A stretch of DNA of 64,000 nt from Luzula sylvatica (lineage: Eukaryota; Streptophyta; Magnoliopsida; Poales; Juncaceae). The DNA lies in NCBI GenBank assembly GCA_946800325.1, contig OX326958.1, forward strand, positions 19,552,414-19,616,413, given 5' to 3'. The notes under the pieces were generated by a model. The model saw only the letters and a list, made by a program, of their open reading frames with translations. It searched no databases and was not told where the DNA came from. Positions 15,484-25,635 of this stretch are shown here, one piece after another. Position numbers and translations under genes: made by a program. How positions within the stretch are numbered: position 1 is the first letter of the stretch; each line of letters begins with the position of its first letter.

Positions 15484-15610
15484 ATCAATAAGGCATAACT
15501 CAGTTAGTTAATTGTTTTGACACAAAAAAAATCATATATTTTGAAAGATCGTAGATTCAAGTCTAATTGTCATTGATGGATGAATTCTTTACTAGTTCTT
15601 TTTTTCTCAT
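15484..15610 (+). mobile_element. SINE-like remnant (tRNA-derived)
   Basis: Contains an A-box-like CTCAGTTAGTTAATTG and a B-box-like GATTCAAGTC about 60 bp apart, then TTGATGGATGAATTC. This layout recurs at 28186, 60755 and (inverted) 59600. Degenerate; no target duplication identified. Confidence 0.45.
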
Positions 15611-15977
15611 TTAATACAACAATCAACACTAATAAGGGAATTGTAAAGATCCTTGTATCACCACCAGTTCCAAAACACCATTTACATGGTCAACCAATAA
15701 GCAGGAATTCTTTTGATAAATAAATTAAGGATAAATGAAGTTCATCTGATTTTCCTCTCCTTAAATTTACAATCATTTTGGCCTTTCAAAATGAGACACG
15801 TAATTCTTTGTCTGACCATCCATTCAGTAAGTTCATCGATTTTTCCCCTAAGCCATCGATTTTCCTCATCTAAACCATCGATTTTTTCCCTAAGCCATCG
15901 ATTTTCCTCATCTAAACCATGATTTTTCCCCTAAATCCTACAATCTTTTTTTTTCTTCTTTATAGCCTCTTTTTTCT

Positions 15978-16147
15978 GAGTAATGATACAAACCATACCT
16001 TTCTTCCCACGAATTAACCACACCTGCCACGTGGCAGCCAGTGATTGGCTGCAGTTTTCCACAACTTTTGCTGCAGCCAATCACTGGCTGCCACGTGGCA
16101 GGTGTGGTTAATTCGTGGGAAGAAAGGTATGGTTTGTATCATTACTC
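15978..16147. mobile_element. Palindromic MITE, family A copy 1, Mutator-type, with G-boxes
   Basis: A nearly perfect 170-bp palindrome beginning GAGTAATGATACAAACC and ending GGTTTGTATCATTACTC. It is flanked by 9-bp target duplications CTTTTTTCT at 15969-15977 and 16148-16156; a 9-bp duplication is the Mutator signature. Each arm carries TGCCACGTGGCA (G-box cores at 16028-16033 and 16092-16097) next to a GATTGG/CCAATC box. It lies inside the larger inverted-repeat element. No coding capacity. Confidence 0.93.
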
Positions 16148-16285
16148 CTTTTTTCTTGCTATATCGTACAGGTACAACAACACAACCATGCTGTACAGTT
16201 CTCCTAAACCCTACAATCCTCTTTTTCTTATATCGTACAGCACAACACAAGAGCAGCACGACCATGGTGTATAGCACAAGAAAAC

Positions 16286-16288
<3 letters not shown>

Positions 16289-16331
<43 letters not shown>
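16289..16331. repeat. (GA)n microsatellite
   Basis: About 21 GA units inside the inverted-repeat element. Its complement gives the SLSLSLSL stretch in an antisense frame, which is an artefact. Confidence 0.95.
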
Positions 16332-16332
<1 letters not shown>

Positions 16333-16936
16333 GCACGACCATGGTGAGAGCCACCAGATCGCATGACAAGAGAGAGAGAGGCACGAAGCAAGATCGCCTG
16401 AGAGAGAGGAATGCCAGATGAAAATCGATGGCTTAGGGGAAAAATCGATGGTTTAGATGAGGAAAATCGATGGCTTAGGGGGGAAATCGATGAGCTTACT
16501 GAATGGATGGTCAGACAAAGAATTACGTGTTTCATTTTGAAAGGCCAAAATGATTGTAAATTTAAGGAGAGGACCACCAACAAGTAAGTGTTTCAACTGT
16601 TCTTCTTTCAAATGGCATCTGTAACCCTTTTTTTTGTTGCATTTTCGTTATTTGTTCATTCTTTGTGTATTTTTGTATTTAGATCCTCTATTCTTGGGAA
16701 GTCTTTGTTTTGTTTGGATCGTTGAGGTGTAGTTGTAGATTCTGTTCGGTTCAACATTTTTGTATCCGGATTAGATTTGCTGAGGTATAGTTGTTTCGAC
16801 AGCACAAGAGTGATCAAGCAAAAGGAGTAAGGAGAGGGTGATCAAGATGCATCGATTTAGACACGAGTGAGAGATTGAAACATGGAGTAAAATGTGACTA
16901 TGGAGAGGGGGCAACCTTTGGTGCACATATTTTGAA

Positions 16937-17178
16937 GGGGAGTTATATCGTACATATTTTTAAAAGGGTATTTTGGGTATTTAGAAAGGTGTATCATAAA
17001 TTTTATTTTTTATGTATATTTTTTCTATAATGAACAATTCATATTTCGTATTTAGCCTACAATTCATTGATTAATATACTTGAGAAATTACCTTATATAC
17101 TCAATAATTAATAATTACTCAAAATATCCTCGAAAATGAATGTATCATAAGCAAAAAGGGTGTATGATAAAACTCCCC
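16937..17178. mobile_element. MITE, family B copy 1, Mutator-type
   Basis: A 242-bp element with ends GGGGAGTTATATCGTAC and GTATGATAAAACTCCCC (inverted repeats). It is flanked by the 9-bp duplication TATTTTGAA at 16928-16936 and 17179-17187. The interior is AT-rich and non-coding. A second copy with its own 9-bp duplication lies at 46064-46297, which confirms the ends. Confidence 0.92.
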
Positions 17179-17347
17179 TATTTTGAAATCGATAGATACC
17201 ATGGCAGTAAGTAACCATCTATGGCGCTCAAATACTCGTAGAGCAGCTTTACATTTACTCAGAGAGCATCGTCATAAAGATAACGAGCATGACATGTACA
17301 GTGAATTCTTTCTTCGTTTCAATTTATTTAAAACCTCTACTGTTACA

Positions 17348-17535
17348 CAGGCCCGGCCCATGTTTAAGGCCAGAGAAGCAAGGGCTCGGGTCCACGAATA
17401 TGGGGGTCCAATATTTATTTTTTATTGTACATATATATGTACATTGGAAAAATGGGCCAAAACTGCTACCCGCTAACCCAAACCCGCGAGCAGCGATCCG
17501 CGACCCGCGACCCGACCCGCCAGCGACCCTCATTT

Positions 17536-17600
<65 letters not shown>

Positions 17601-17829
17601 TACTTTCTCTTTCTCTTTCTCTGGCTGGCGATTGGCGTTGGCGATTGGCGTTGGCGATTAGCGTTTCTCTTTCTCTTTCTCTCTACTGTTACACAGGTTC
17701 AAATTTAAGGTCATTTTTTTTTTAGTATTTTTTTGAATTTTATATTTGATATTTTTGAGTATGTTAATGAATTTGCGGGTCCAATCTTCATTTTGGCTTC
17801 GGGTATTTCAAAACCCCGGGCCGGCCCTG
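17348..17829. mobile_element. Non-autonomous hAT element
   Basis: Ends CAGGCCCGGCCCATG and CGGGCCGGCCCTG form the CAGG..CCGGCCC inverted repeats common in plant hAT elements. The 8-bp duplication CTGTTACA flanks the element at 17340-17347 and 17830-17837. A third CTGTTACA followed by CAGGTTCAAATTTAAGG lies inside at 17687, so part of the element plus its target site is duplicated. It contains a long (CT)n tract (17537-17598) and an ATTGGCGTTGGCG repeat. No transposase. Confidence 0.9.
17537..17598. repeat. (CT)n microsatellite inside the hAT element
   Basis: About 31 CT units. It generates overlapping SLSLSL frames in three registers that are not genes. Confidence 0.97.
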
Positions 17830-17837
17830 CTGTTACA

Positions 17838-19235
17838 CTATCAATTAAAGAAAAGATATGTATCTGTTTCCTTTCATTTTTGCAAAATTCACAAATTTTT
17901 TTAATTTCGTTTGTCTTCATTTTCAAAAATCAGAAATTTTCTAATTTATGCGTCTTTTTATTTGTTTATAGTTAATGACTTATTTTCTTCTAAAATAAGA
18001 AATCCTACAATCTATACCAATCTATCGGTTTTTTTTGTGAAAATTTTGAATTTTTGAAGGGCCATTTGTGAGGGGTTTAGGTCATTTCAATTTTCGATGT
18101 ATGAAAGCATGAACTTCTCACAAGTCATAATGCTTGTAATCTTTTTGTGTGCATAGATCATTTCTCAAGGTTTCCTAATTTACTGTTTTTTTAGTATTAT
18201 ATTTCAGTTTCATTTTCATTTTTGTGTTTAATTTTATTTCCATTTTTATTCCTAGATTATGTAGGAAATTCTGACCCTTGATCAATGGATGACGTACAAT
18301 TGCTTCAAGATTACAATTTAACCAAAATATCCATCTATAATGAAAATTATTGAATGATGAGTTCTATTGACTCGAGTCAAAAAAAAACTTGCCAGGTTCG
18401 ATTATATAATAATTATTTCATTTTTTTATTAATATTTATTCCTTGATAATTTGGTTCTCTGTATTATTTAGGAATATGCTGGTTCTCTTCAAAATTTCAT
18501 GACAACCAGTAAAATAGAATTACGACTACAAGATTCTCATTCAGGTCTCACACGACAACTATATATATAATTAACTATAAATCATCTCGGTTATTCAATT
18601 AATTCCCTAATATATTCTTATCTTGCAGTTTGAGGTTTTTTTCAAATCATAATGCATTTGGGCTTGCAAAATACGGCACCACTCATCTTCTCTTCCATGA
18701 CGATATCAAGGTAAATGTTATATTTTAGTAACAAAAAATTAAAATTATATTATTACCTATTCATTTCTATATAATTTAATGTTTTTAGATTAATTAATGA
18801 GATATTTTTATGTGGTATTGACTATTGGTATTCTAAAAGTTGGTGTTTTAGCATTTATTTATGTATTTGACAAAAAACAATTTCGTTATGAAGTGGTAGA
18901 AACTTCGTCAAATATGTAGAAACTATCCCAAGATTTGTACCTCCTCTCTTCTCCTCTTTTGTTTAAGGTAAAGTTAATTTCATTTATTTTCCATTTTTAA
19001 ATTGCTTCAGAGTTTACTTTTTTTTTGTAGGCTTAATTATGCCCATGTCTACTGGTCTCTCAAATCATGTAGTAGACATGCTTACATAAGAAAAAGAATA
19101 TTGTCATATTCTCTTTTCACTGCTCACTTTGTTCATTAAAGTACTTGTTGTTTATTGGAGCATTTCTGCATGTGACTATTTATGGGAATAAAATTCAAAA
19201 AAATAATTTTTTTTTTCAAAATATTTCAAATATAA
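17838..19235 (+). other. Intergenic with two exon-like fragments
   Basis: Mostly non-coding. Two short stretches look like exons of a lost gene on the plus strand. One (about 18478-18545) reads EYAGSLQNFMTTSKIELRLQ and runs into GTCTCACA. The other (about 18640-18710) follows TTGCAG and reads NHNAFGLAKYGTTHLLFHDD up to AAGGTAAATG. I cannot join them into a clean frame or name the family, so this may be a captured or decayed gene fragment. Confidence 0.25.
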
Positions 19236-19242
19236 CCTAAAA

Positions 19243-19705
19243 CGGATTTTAAAATCCCCCCGGTACCGGGTTTCAAAATTCCGCCGCTCTAATTACCTTC
19301 CAAAACAAGTTGTGTCGGATTTTGCAGTATTAAACTAATACCACCGGGTTTTAAAATCCCGCCGATTTATTTAGCACTAAATACCGGGTTTTAAAATCCC
19401 GCCGGTTTATTTAGCACTAAATACCGGATTTTAAAAACCAGCCGGTTTAATACTTAATTAACTCTAATTTATACAATTAAACTTAATTAACTATAAAGAA
19501 CGAGATTTAAAAATCCGATCTGGAAAAAACCAAATTAAGGAACCAGGTTTTAAAAATCCGCCAACTAAAAGACAAAAATAATGATGAGGTACTGATGTTC
19601 GAATTTTGAAAGAGTTTTTTGTCCGGGATTTAAAATCCCGCCGAATTTACCGTCTTGGTTTTAAAATCCCGCCGGGTATTCCGTCCGGATTTTAATGTCT
19701 TGCCG
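19243..19705. repeat. Cluster of about ten TTTTAAAA motifs flanked by CCGG/CCGCC
   Basis: A motif close to CCGGGTTTTAAAATCCCGCC occurs near 19243, 19265, 19344, 19384, 19424, 19501, 19541, 19622, 19655 and 19683. Each has a GGGTTTTAAAATCCC-type dyad. The copies at 19344-19424 form a tandem repeat with period 40 bp (spacer TTTATTTAGCACTAAATA); the others are irregularly spaced and diverged. No reading frame explains it. Confidence 0.85.
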
Positions 19706-22530
19706 TGTTTTTTTTTCCATTTTGGACTTAAAAAATGATATAATCTATTAGTACAGAACTTTTTTTTCCATTTAGGAATGGAATATTTTTCTTTTTTTCT
19801 TTTTGTTCTCTCTTTATATATGAACATCACGTTCATGATTATTGTACAGAACTTTTTTTTTCAATATATCAAAAGGATCCGTCCTTTTCCTCAACAAAAA
19901 AAAAAGAATTAACTAAAAGTATTTTATACAGTATAAAGAAAATAACTAAATACTTTGTATTACAGTAACTACTATGAAAAAAGCAGTATTTACTGGTCCA
20001 TATTTTTGTGTGAAATACTTAATTTTGGGCCTGATTGCTAGCCATAATATATGACTAATTTAAAATGGTACTTTTTATTTAGGCTTGAGTAAATAGATCA
20101 TGGGCTTGTTATTTTCGTGTTTTCATTTTAAAGACCATGGGCTTTACTGAAAAAAAAAAATCAAAATTTGTCTTATATTTTTCTAATGCATAAAATATTT
20201 TCTCTGGATGCATGAAATTAACTTTTTATATGATAATTTTATTTCTATTTTTCTAACTTTGCAATTGTGGGCAACCATCAAATGCGTTCATGTTGAGTTC
20301 CCGTTCAAATTATTTCTTAAGTGTTAATGGATTGGATTCGGGCTGAATCCATAAAATATTATAATCCAATAGAAATTCAAAAAAATCACCCGGGAATTCA
20401 AATCCGATTAGAAAATAAAATTCAACCAACGAATCCAACGAGTTTCAGATCTTGCTATCAATTTTAATTTTCTTTCTAGCCATTGGACTACGTTGCTCAA
20501 ATAGTTGAATGTATAGCAAAATAAATTATATGTCATTAGCTTCAATTTTTATTGACGGAAATAATAGACAAAGAATATTAAAATCTTTTCCATTTAAAAA
20601 AAACTTAATTTCCTTTTAATGAGTATATATAATTCTTTCCAATGTAGTACCAAAAATTCGACAAAACATCTCACATCACAAAATAAGCCCAAACCCTTAT
20701 TTCTATTTTATTTGAGTATATATAATTTATACAATTTTATAATCATAATGATTTCAACAATTAAATTATGATATGTGATAATTCATTGATTAATCGTTGA
20801 TTTTTTATGATTATAAATTTTAGTCATAAATTTTAGTGCAAATTTATGTTTCTATTATAATACAATAAACTTTGAACACTCTTAGAATCACATTGCCTTG
20901 GACTAATGATGCGGACTTCTATCACGTGAGAACAACTACGTTAAATTGTTTATCATTTTATATTAAATTATATGATAAAATGTGAATGTAAATTAAGAGA
21001 AAAAATTTATGGACATGAAATACTAATAAATTATACATAATATTATTAAATACACATTAAATATTGATAGTATAGTTATACTGGATCGGACTTGAACTGT
21101 ATATGTGAATTCAATTCAATTTAATTCTTATAAATTCAACCTAGCATTTTCCTATATTTAAACAAATAACAAATTACATATGATATATTTAAGTTAATTT
21201 CCTAATAAAATTAAGAAAATATATTGTGCATTTGAAGAATGAGCACGTCCGAATCATCATCAATAGGAGAGTGACATGCGGCACATTGCTTTTTTTCAAT
21301 TTTGACTGCATTTGTGAACTCCATGCGTACTCCAAAATGTACATCGTCCCTCACTCATATTTATACATTTTAGATGTATGTTATAATTTTGTAACATGTA
21401 CACTTAAAATGAATGTTATATATTTTAAATGTATGTTATACTTTTTCACATATATGATGTATTTTTATGTATTATATATTTTTAGATATATCTTATATAT
21501 CTTAGATATATGATATACATTTTAAAATAAAATACGTGTATTATATATTTTAGATACATAATATATATATTTTTGATATGTATGTATAATGTAACTTTTT
21601 AAATATAGTTTTTCACGAGAATAACATTTGATCAAATGTACAACAACAACTATTCTTATAAACAAATATTTGATCAATAAATCAAATATAGAACTCGTAA
21701 TAGCATATATTTCTTCATTCCATCAAGAATTCAAGATAGATCTCCAATTTGAAAAGACAAAAGAAAATGTTCTCTGACAAATAAAAGTGAACATGCAATA
21801 TTGATAGATCTTGCAAAAGATTCTCATCCAACCTAAAAGTCTTGAGCCATTCAATTCTACCTTTAGAATTTAGTTGCACCCTAAGTACTTCCTTTAATTG
21901 AATAAAAGTAAAACAAGAGATTTATCACTAAACCTAAGTTGTCACTTGATAGAGTAATCAATATCAAGATTAATGCTAATGTCATTATCTTGAAAAATGT
22001 AGTACTAACTTTTCCAAAGTTTATAAAATACATGCACTAACCCGACTTGGAAAATTAAGTCAGAAAGAGTAATCTTCAATTTTATCCCTAATTTTATTTA
22101 AAAATAAAGTTTACCAAAAACCCTTATTTTTTCTAAATATTTTAGAAAGCACCTGACTTGAGCCTATTTTGATCAAAAATTACTTTAACATCCTTTTATA
22201 TTGACTTTATTCTCATGTGGGCTAAACAGATTTAAATCATTTTTATAGATTATAGGAACTAAAATAGAGAAATCTGACAAATGTGAAACATTTTTTTTAT
22301 ATAAATATTGAGAAAAGTTATGAAGTTATTTGATACTTTGTTGTAGGGATTAAAAGAGCGAGTCTAAAAAGAACCAAGATTATTTAAAAAAAAATATACA
22401 GAAAGGTTCTGAAGTTTTTGATAAATTTTACTTAAGAATAGAACTTATTAATGTCTTTTTTCCTGTGTCATTGTCACTCTAGCTGGTTTCTATACTGTTA
22501 TGTGATCCCTAACTAGTTGTAGTAGTATAT
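19706..22530. other. Intergenic, AT-rich
   Basis: No gene supported. A degenerate array of TTTTAGATGTATGTTATA-like units occupies about 21360-21590; its small open frame at 21226-21513 is low-complexity and I do not call it. Confidence 0.5.
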
Positions 22531-22532
22531 TC

Positions 22533-22789
22533 AATAGGAAAAAGTTGGACCTATCATCAAAGTCTCTCTCAAAAAGTTGTTTGATGACGTGAATAAGATT
22601 TAATATTTTATGAATTAACACATTAATTCAAGATTTAATTTTATAATTGAGTGTTAAATTATAAATTAGAATGATCAAATCGTAAATTAAGATGTCAAAT
22701 TATGCATAAATATGTTTAATTTAAAATTTAAAAATCATGCAATGTCATCAAGAGGTGAGAAAGAGAGAGTTCTACATCACTACTCTATT
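22533..22789. mobile_element. AT-rich MITE-like repeat, family F copy 1
   Basis: Runs from AGGAAAAAGTTGGACC, through TTTGATGACGTGAATA and several TTAAATTATAAATTA units, to ACATCACTACTC. A possible 8-bp duplication TATTCAAT lies on both sides. The inverted relative is at about 23252-23489 (GAGTAGTGATGT...GATATGTCCTACGTTTTCC) and a third related copy ends near 58768. The family is clear; the ends are less so. Confidence 0.55.
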
Positions 22790-23251
22790 CAATATTCAAT
22801 TACTACATATTTTTATTTGTATTAGGGATCGTATGTCACTCGTATACGAACAACTCGTGAAATACTTAATTTTTAACTCATAATTGTAAATTCCAAATTT
22901 GTAAAAAATAATTCTAATTATGTAAGTTAATCGTACTCAGTATTCAACCTTTTAACATCATGAACTACTGAAAATGTTTCTAGAATAATCTAAGTTGTTC
23001 GACAAATTGTCAAAGGTTTTTTTTTCTTATGATTGAACGACAAATAAGATTCAACTTTATTTTCATTGAAGAATTGTACTTTTCCAGCTATTACAAAAAT
23101 TCACCATATATAATTATCATCTTATGTTTGATTAAGTTATGTGTTCCCATGGCAATTTCCGTTGGAGGAAAATCATTACTCTGATATTTCTTATTTTATC
23201 ATTACTATTTGGTATTACGGTGGAAATAATCAATTAAAAATTTAAATTTAA

Positions 23252-23489
23252 GAGTAGTGATGTACACCTCCTAGTACTCTTCTCCTACATTATTGATGAC
23301 GTGGATATAATTTAACACCTTCAAAATTAACATACAAAAACATGATTTAACATCTTAATTTATGATTTAATTATCTTAATTTATTATTGTACATACAAAT
23401 AAGATATTAAATCATGAATTAAAATATAATTTTTTAGAATGTTAAATCATATTTAGGTCATTAAATATACGAGATATGTCCTACGTTTT
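23252..23489. mobile_element. AT-rich MITE-like repeat, family F copy 2 (inverted)
   Basis: Starts GAGTAGTGATGTACACC and ends GATATGTCCTACGTTTTCC, the reverse of copy 1 at 22533-22789, with the shared TGATGACGTGGATATAATTT core. The flanking bases give no clear target duplication. Confidence 0.5.
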
Positions 23490-23519
23490 CCAAACTTTAT
23501 TGAAAGAGCTTCCTTTGTT

Positions 23520-23732
23520 TTTTTTTTGAGTAAATTCGGAGAGGGCTCAAAGTCCCCCTTCCAAACACAATCTCTCTTTTTTTTTATTTTTTTATTACAA
23601 ACTCGTAGGCCACACACTCTATTCACTCATTTAACATTTAATCTATAATCCAGTGTCTCCGCCGGGAATCGAACCCCACACCTCTCGCTTCCTAGCAAAG
23701 AGGTGTGACCAACTAGGCTAACTCTAGTTGGT
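23520..23732 (-). mobile_element. Complete tRNA-derived SINE
   Basis: On the minus strand it starts ACCAACTAGAGTTAGCCTAG. It has an A-box-like TTAGCCTAGTTGGTCA and a perfect B-box GGTTCGATTCC about 40 bp downstream (RNA polymerase III internal promoter), and ends in TTTACTC plus an A-run. A 14-bp target duplication GAGCTTCCTTTGTT flanks it at 23506-23519 and 23733-23746. The tRNA-like head could be mistaken for a tRNA gene, but it lacks the full cloverleaf and has a retroposon tail. Confidence 0.92.
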
Positions 23733-24004
23733 GAGCTTCCTTTGTTAAAAACTAATATTTCTTGGATCCCACATTTTGCCTAGCAGCCCCAAAAATTAGA
23801 AAATTGTGGACCCACAAACAGTCAAAATTATAAAGTCCAAGCATCCAACCTCCAATCCTCACTTCTCATGCCACGTATGGGCCGTTTCCCGTTTGACATA
23901 AAATAAAAGACTGTGATACATTTCGAAGAATTCTTGTATTGTCACGGAGAAAAAAATGGAGTGAAGGTTAAGTATTTGAAAGACATGTGTTTCTCACATG
24001 TTTT

Positions 24005-24645
24005 GTTTGATTAATTTGTTGATATAAATTATTTAGTATTAATTATTATTATGTTTACAAATTTTTTTTAATTTAATTTAATTTGAAAATAATAATAATA
24101 CATACATACGTACATATTAATTTATTATTATGAATAAATATTAATTAATTATTGTTAATGACTAATGAAAATTGTAATTTATTAGTTTGGTGATATAAAT
24201 TATTTAGGATTAACTATTATTATGTTTAATTAAAATAATATGTTTTTTAGAATTTATTTTAATTTGATAATAATAATAATAATAATTAATACATATTAAT
24301 TTATTAATAAAAATAAATATTAGTTAATTAATTATAGTTAACGACTAATGACAATTGTAATTTATTAATTTGTTGATATAAATTATTTAGGAATAATTGC
24401 TATTATTTTTAATTAAAATAATATAATTTTTTGAATTTAGTTTAATTTGAGGTATATATAATAATAATAAGCATTAATATATCTTAATTTATTAATAAAA
24501 ATAAATATTATTAATTATAGTTATTGACTAATTAATATTGTAATTTATTAATTTGTTGACATAAATTATTTAGGATTAATTACTATTATGTTTAATTAAA
24601 AAGATATTTTTTTGTTTGGAATTTAGTTTAACTTGAGAAATAATT
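24005..24645. repeat. AT-rich tandem repeat, period about 171-183 bp, 3.5 copies
   Basis: GATATAAATTATTTAGGATTAA recurs at 24021, 24192, 24375 and (as GACATAAATT) 24558. Each is followed by ATTATTATGTTTAATTAAAA, an AATAATAAT run and TTAATTTATTAATAAAAATA. The array ends just upstream of the hAT MITE at 24725. Confidence 0.85.
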
Positions 24646-24724
24646 ACCATGAAAGTGAGAAGTTGTTTTCTTGTTATTTTTGCAGGACATCATTTGAAGA
24701 AAATTTGGGTCATGGACATGTATG

Positions 24725-25315
24725 TAGGGGTGTCAACGGTTCGGATAGTGGTCGTACCAAATCCATATCCATATTTTTTTTCGGATATGGATCCGGATAC
24801 GGAACTATCCGGATCCGGATACGGTTCGGATATTAAACGGATACGGATACGGTTCGGATATTGTCGGATACGGATACGGATACGGATCCTATTCGGATAT
24901 TAAAACGGATATTATGATATAATAATATAATAATATTTTTAGAATTCAAATCTTGATTATCATATAATTTTAAAACAAATTATATATATACACATATATA
25001 TAAGTGATTATTGATTATTATGTATTATTGTGAATTAAAATATAGTTATTGTCTATTATGTATTACTATTATTTTGATCATAATTATAACAAAACGGATA
25101 CCCGTTTACAAATTTTATTCGGATCCGGATAGTATCCGGATCCATATCCGGATACATCAAAATTTTAGCTCCTAGATCCGGATCCATACCCGTAAAAACG
25201 GATACGGTTCCGGATCCGGTTCCATCCGGATCCGGATATTTTATTTTCGAATCCGGATATTTTTCGGATACGGTTCGGGTCGGTTCGGGCAGTATCCGCC
25301 CCATTGACACCCCTA
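24725..25315. mobile_element. hAT-type MITE filled with GGATACGG/CCGGATCC repeats
   Basis: Ends TAGGGGTGTCAACGG and CATTGACACCCCTA are inverted repeats. The 8-bp duplication CATGTATG lies at 24717-24724 and 25316-25323. The sub-terminal arms (24745-24905 and 25095-25300) consist of degenerate copies of GGATACGGATCCGGATAC, in opposite orientation on the two sides; the centre is AT-rich. The element ends 240 bp upstream of the PPO TATA box. The short frames across it are repeat artefacts. Confidence 0.93.
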
Positions 25316-25433
25316 CATGTATGCAAGAATGAGTATTCTTGCTCTTTCCTTCGTATAAAACACATGACAATGAAGCTTGTCCGAGAAAATACCACGTTGT
25401 CCTTCAAATTTGTAATTTTTTTTTGTTCAAACC

Positions 25434-25536
25434 AAAACGAACTTGCCTTCTGAGTTTCAGCCAATCTAAGTGCTCCAAAATTGCAAAAACACATTTGATC
25501 CTATAAACACACATGCAAAACGAACTTGCCTTCTGA
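25434..25536. repeat. Short direct repeat in the PPO promoter
   Basis: AAACGAACTTGCCTTCTGA occurs at about 25435-25453 and 25518-25536. Each copy is near a TATAAA-type motif (TATAAACA at about 25502 and TATAAATA at 25555), so part of the promoter seems to have been duplicated. Confidence 0.7.
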
Positions 25537-25554
25537 TTTCACACCCAAATCTCC

Positions 25555-25562
25555 TATAAATA
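25555..25562 (+). promoter_or_regulatory. TATA box of the polyphenol oxidase gene
   Basis: TATAAATA, 74 nt upstream of the start codon, which leaves a leader of roughly 45 nt. Called by position and consensus. Confidence 0.7.
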
Positions 25563-25635
25563 CACCCTATCTAAACAACTAAATTCTCCAAATCACACCT
25601 TGTCACGGTAACACTCTTCTAAAACCCTAAAAACC

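Larger units (their letters stand above)
12951..15752. other. Intergenic, very AT-rich
   Basis: No gene seen. It holds a probable AT-rich MITE at about 13987-14240 and a SINE-like remnant at about 15484-15610, both listed separately. A GC-richer patch near 15180-15400 has no coding sense that I can support. Confidence 0.5.
15753..16573. mobile_element. Inverted-repeat element, arms about 150 bp, with a nested MITE
   Basis: The left arm (15753-15905) and the reverse complement of the right arm (16418-16573) are nearly identical. They run from TCCTCTCCTTAAATTTAC through TTCTTTGTCTGACCATCCA to a short tandem repeat of CATCGATTTT(T)CCCCTAAGC and CATCGATTTTCCTCATCTAAAC. Both arms produce similar short peptides in opposite directions, which I treat as by-products. 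The centre holds the 170-bp MITE at 15978-16147, a (GA)n tract and TATATCGTACAG repeats. I found no target-site duplication, so this could be a transposon with eroded flanks or an inverted duplication. Confidence 0.7.

Noticed and set aside
16014..16583. 189-codon antisense frame and a 69-codon sense frame with similar sequence (15713-15922)
   Set aside because: Both are readings of the two arms of the inverted repeat; the longer one runs through the MITE and the (GA)n tract. No protein motif.
17289..17725. Overlapping SLSLSL frames
   Set aside because: Translations of the (CT)n tract inside the hAT element.
23660..23732. tRNA gene on the minus strand
   Set aside because: A- and B-boxes are present, but the cloverleaf does not close and the unit has a SINE tail plus a 14-bp target duplication.
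24633..25494. Frames rich in RIRIRFGY and DPDT peptides
   Set aside because: Translations of GGATACGG repeats in the hAT MITE.
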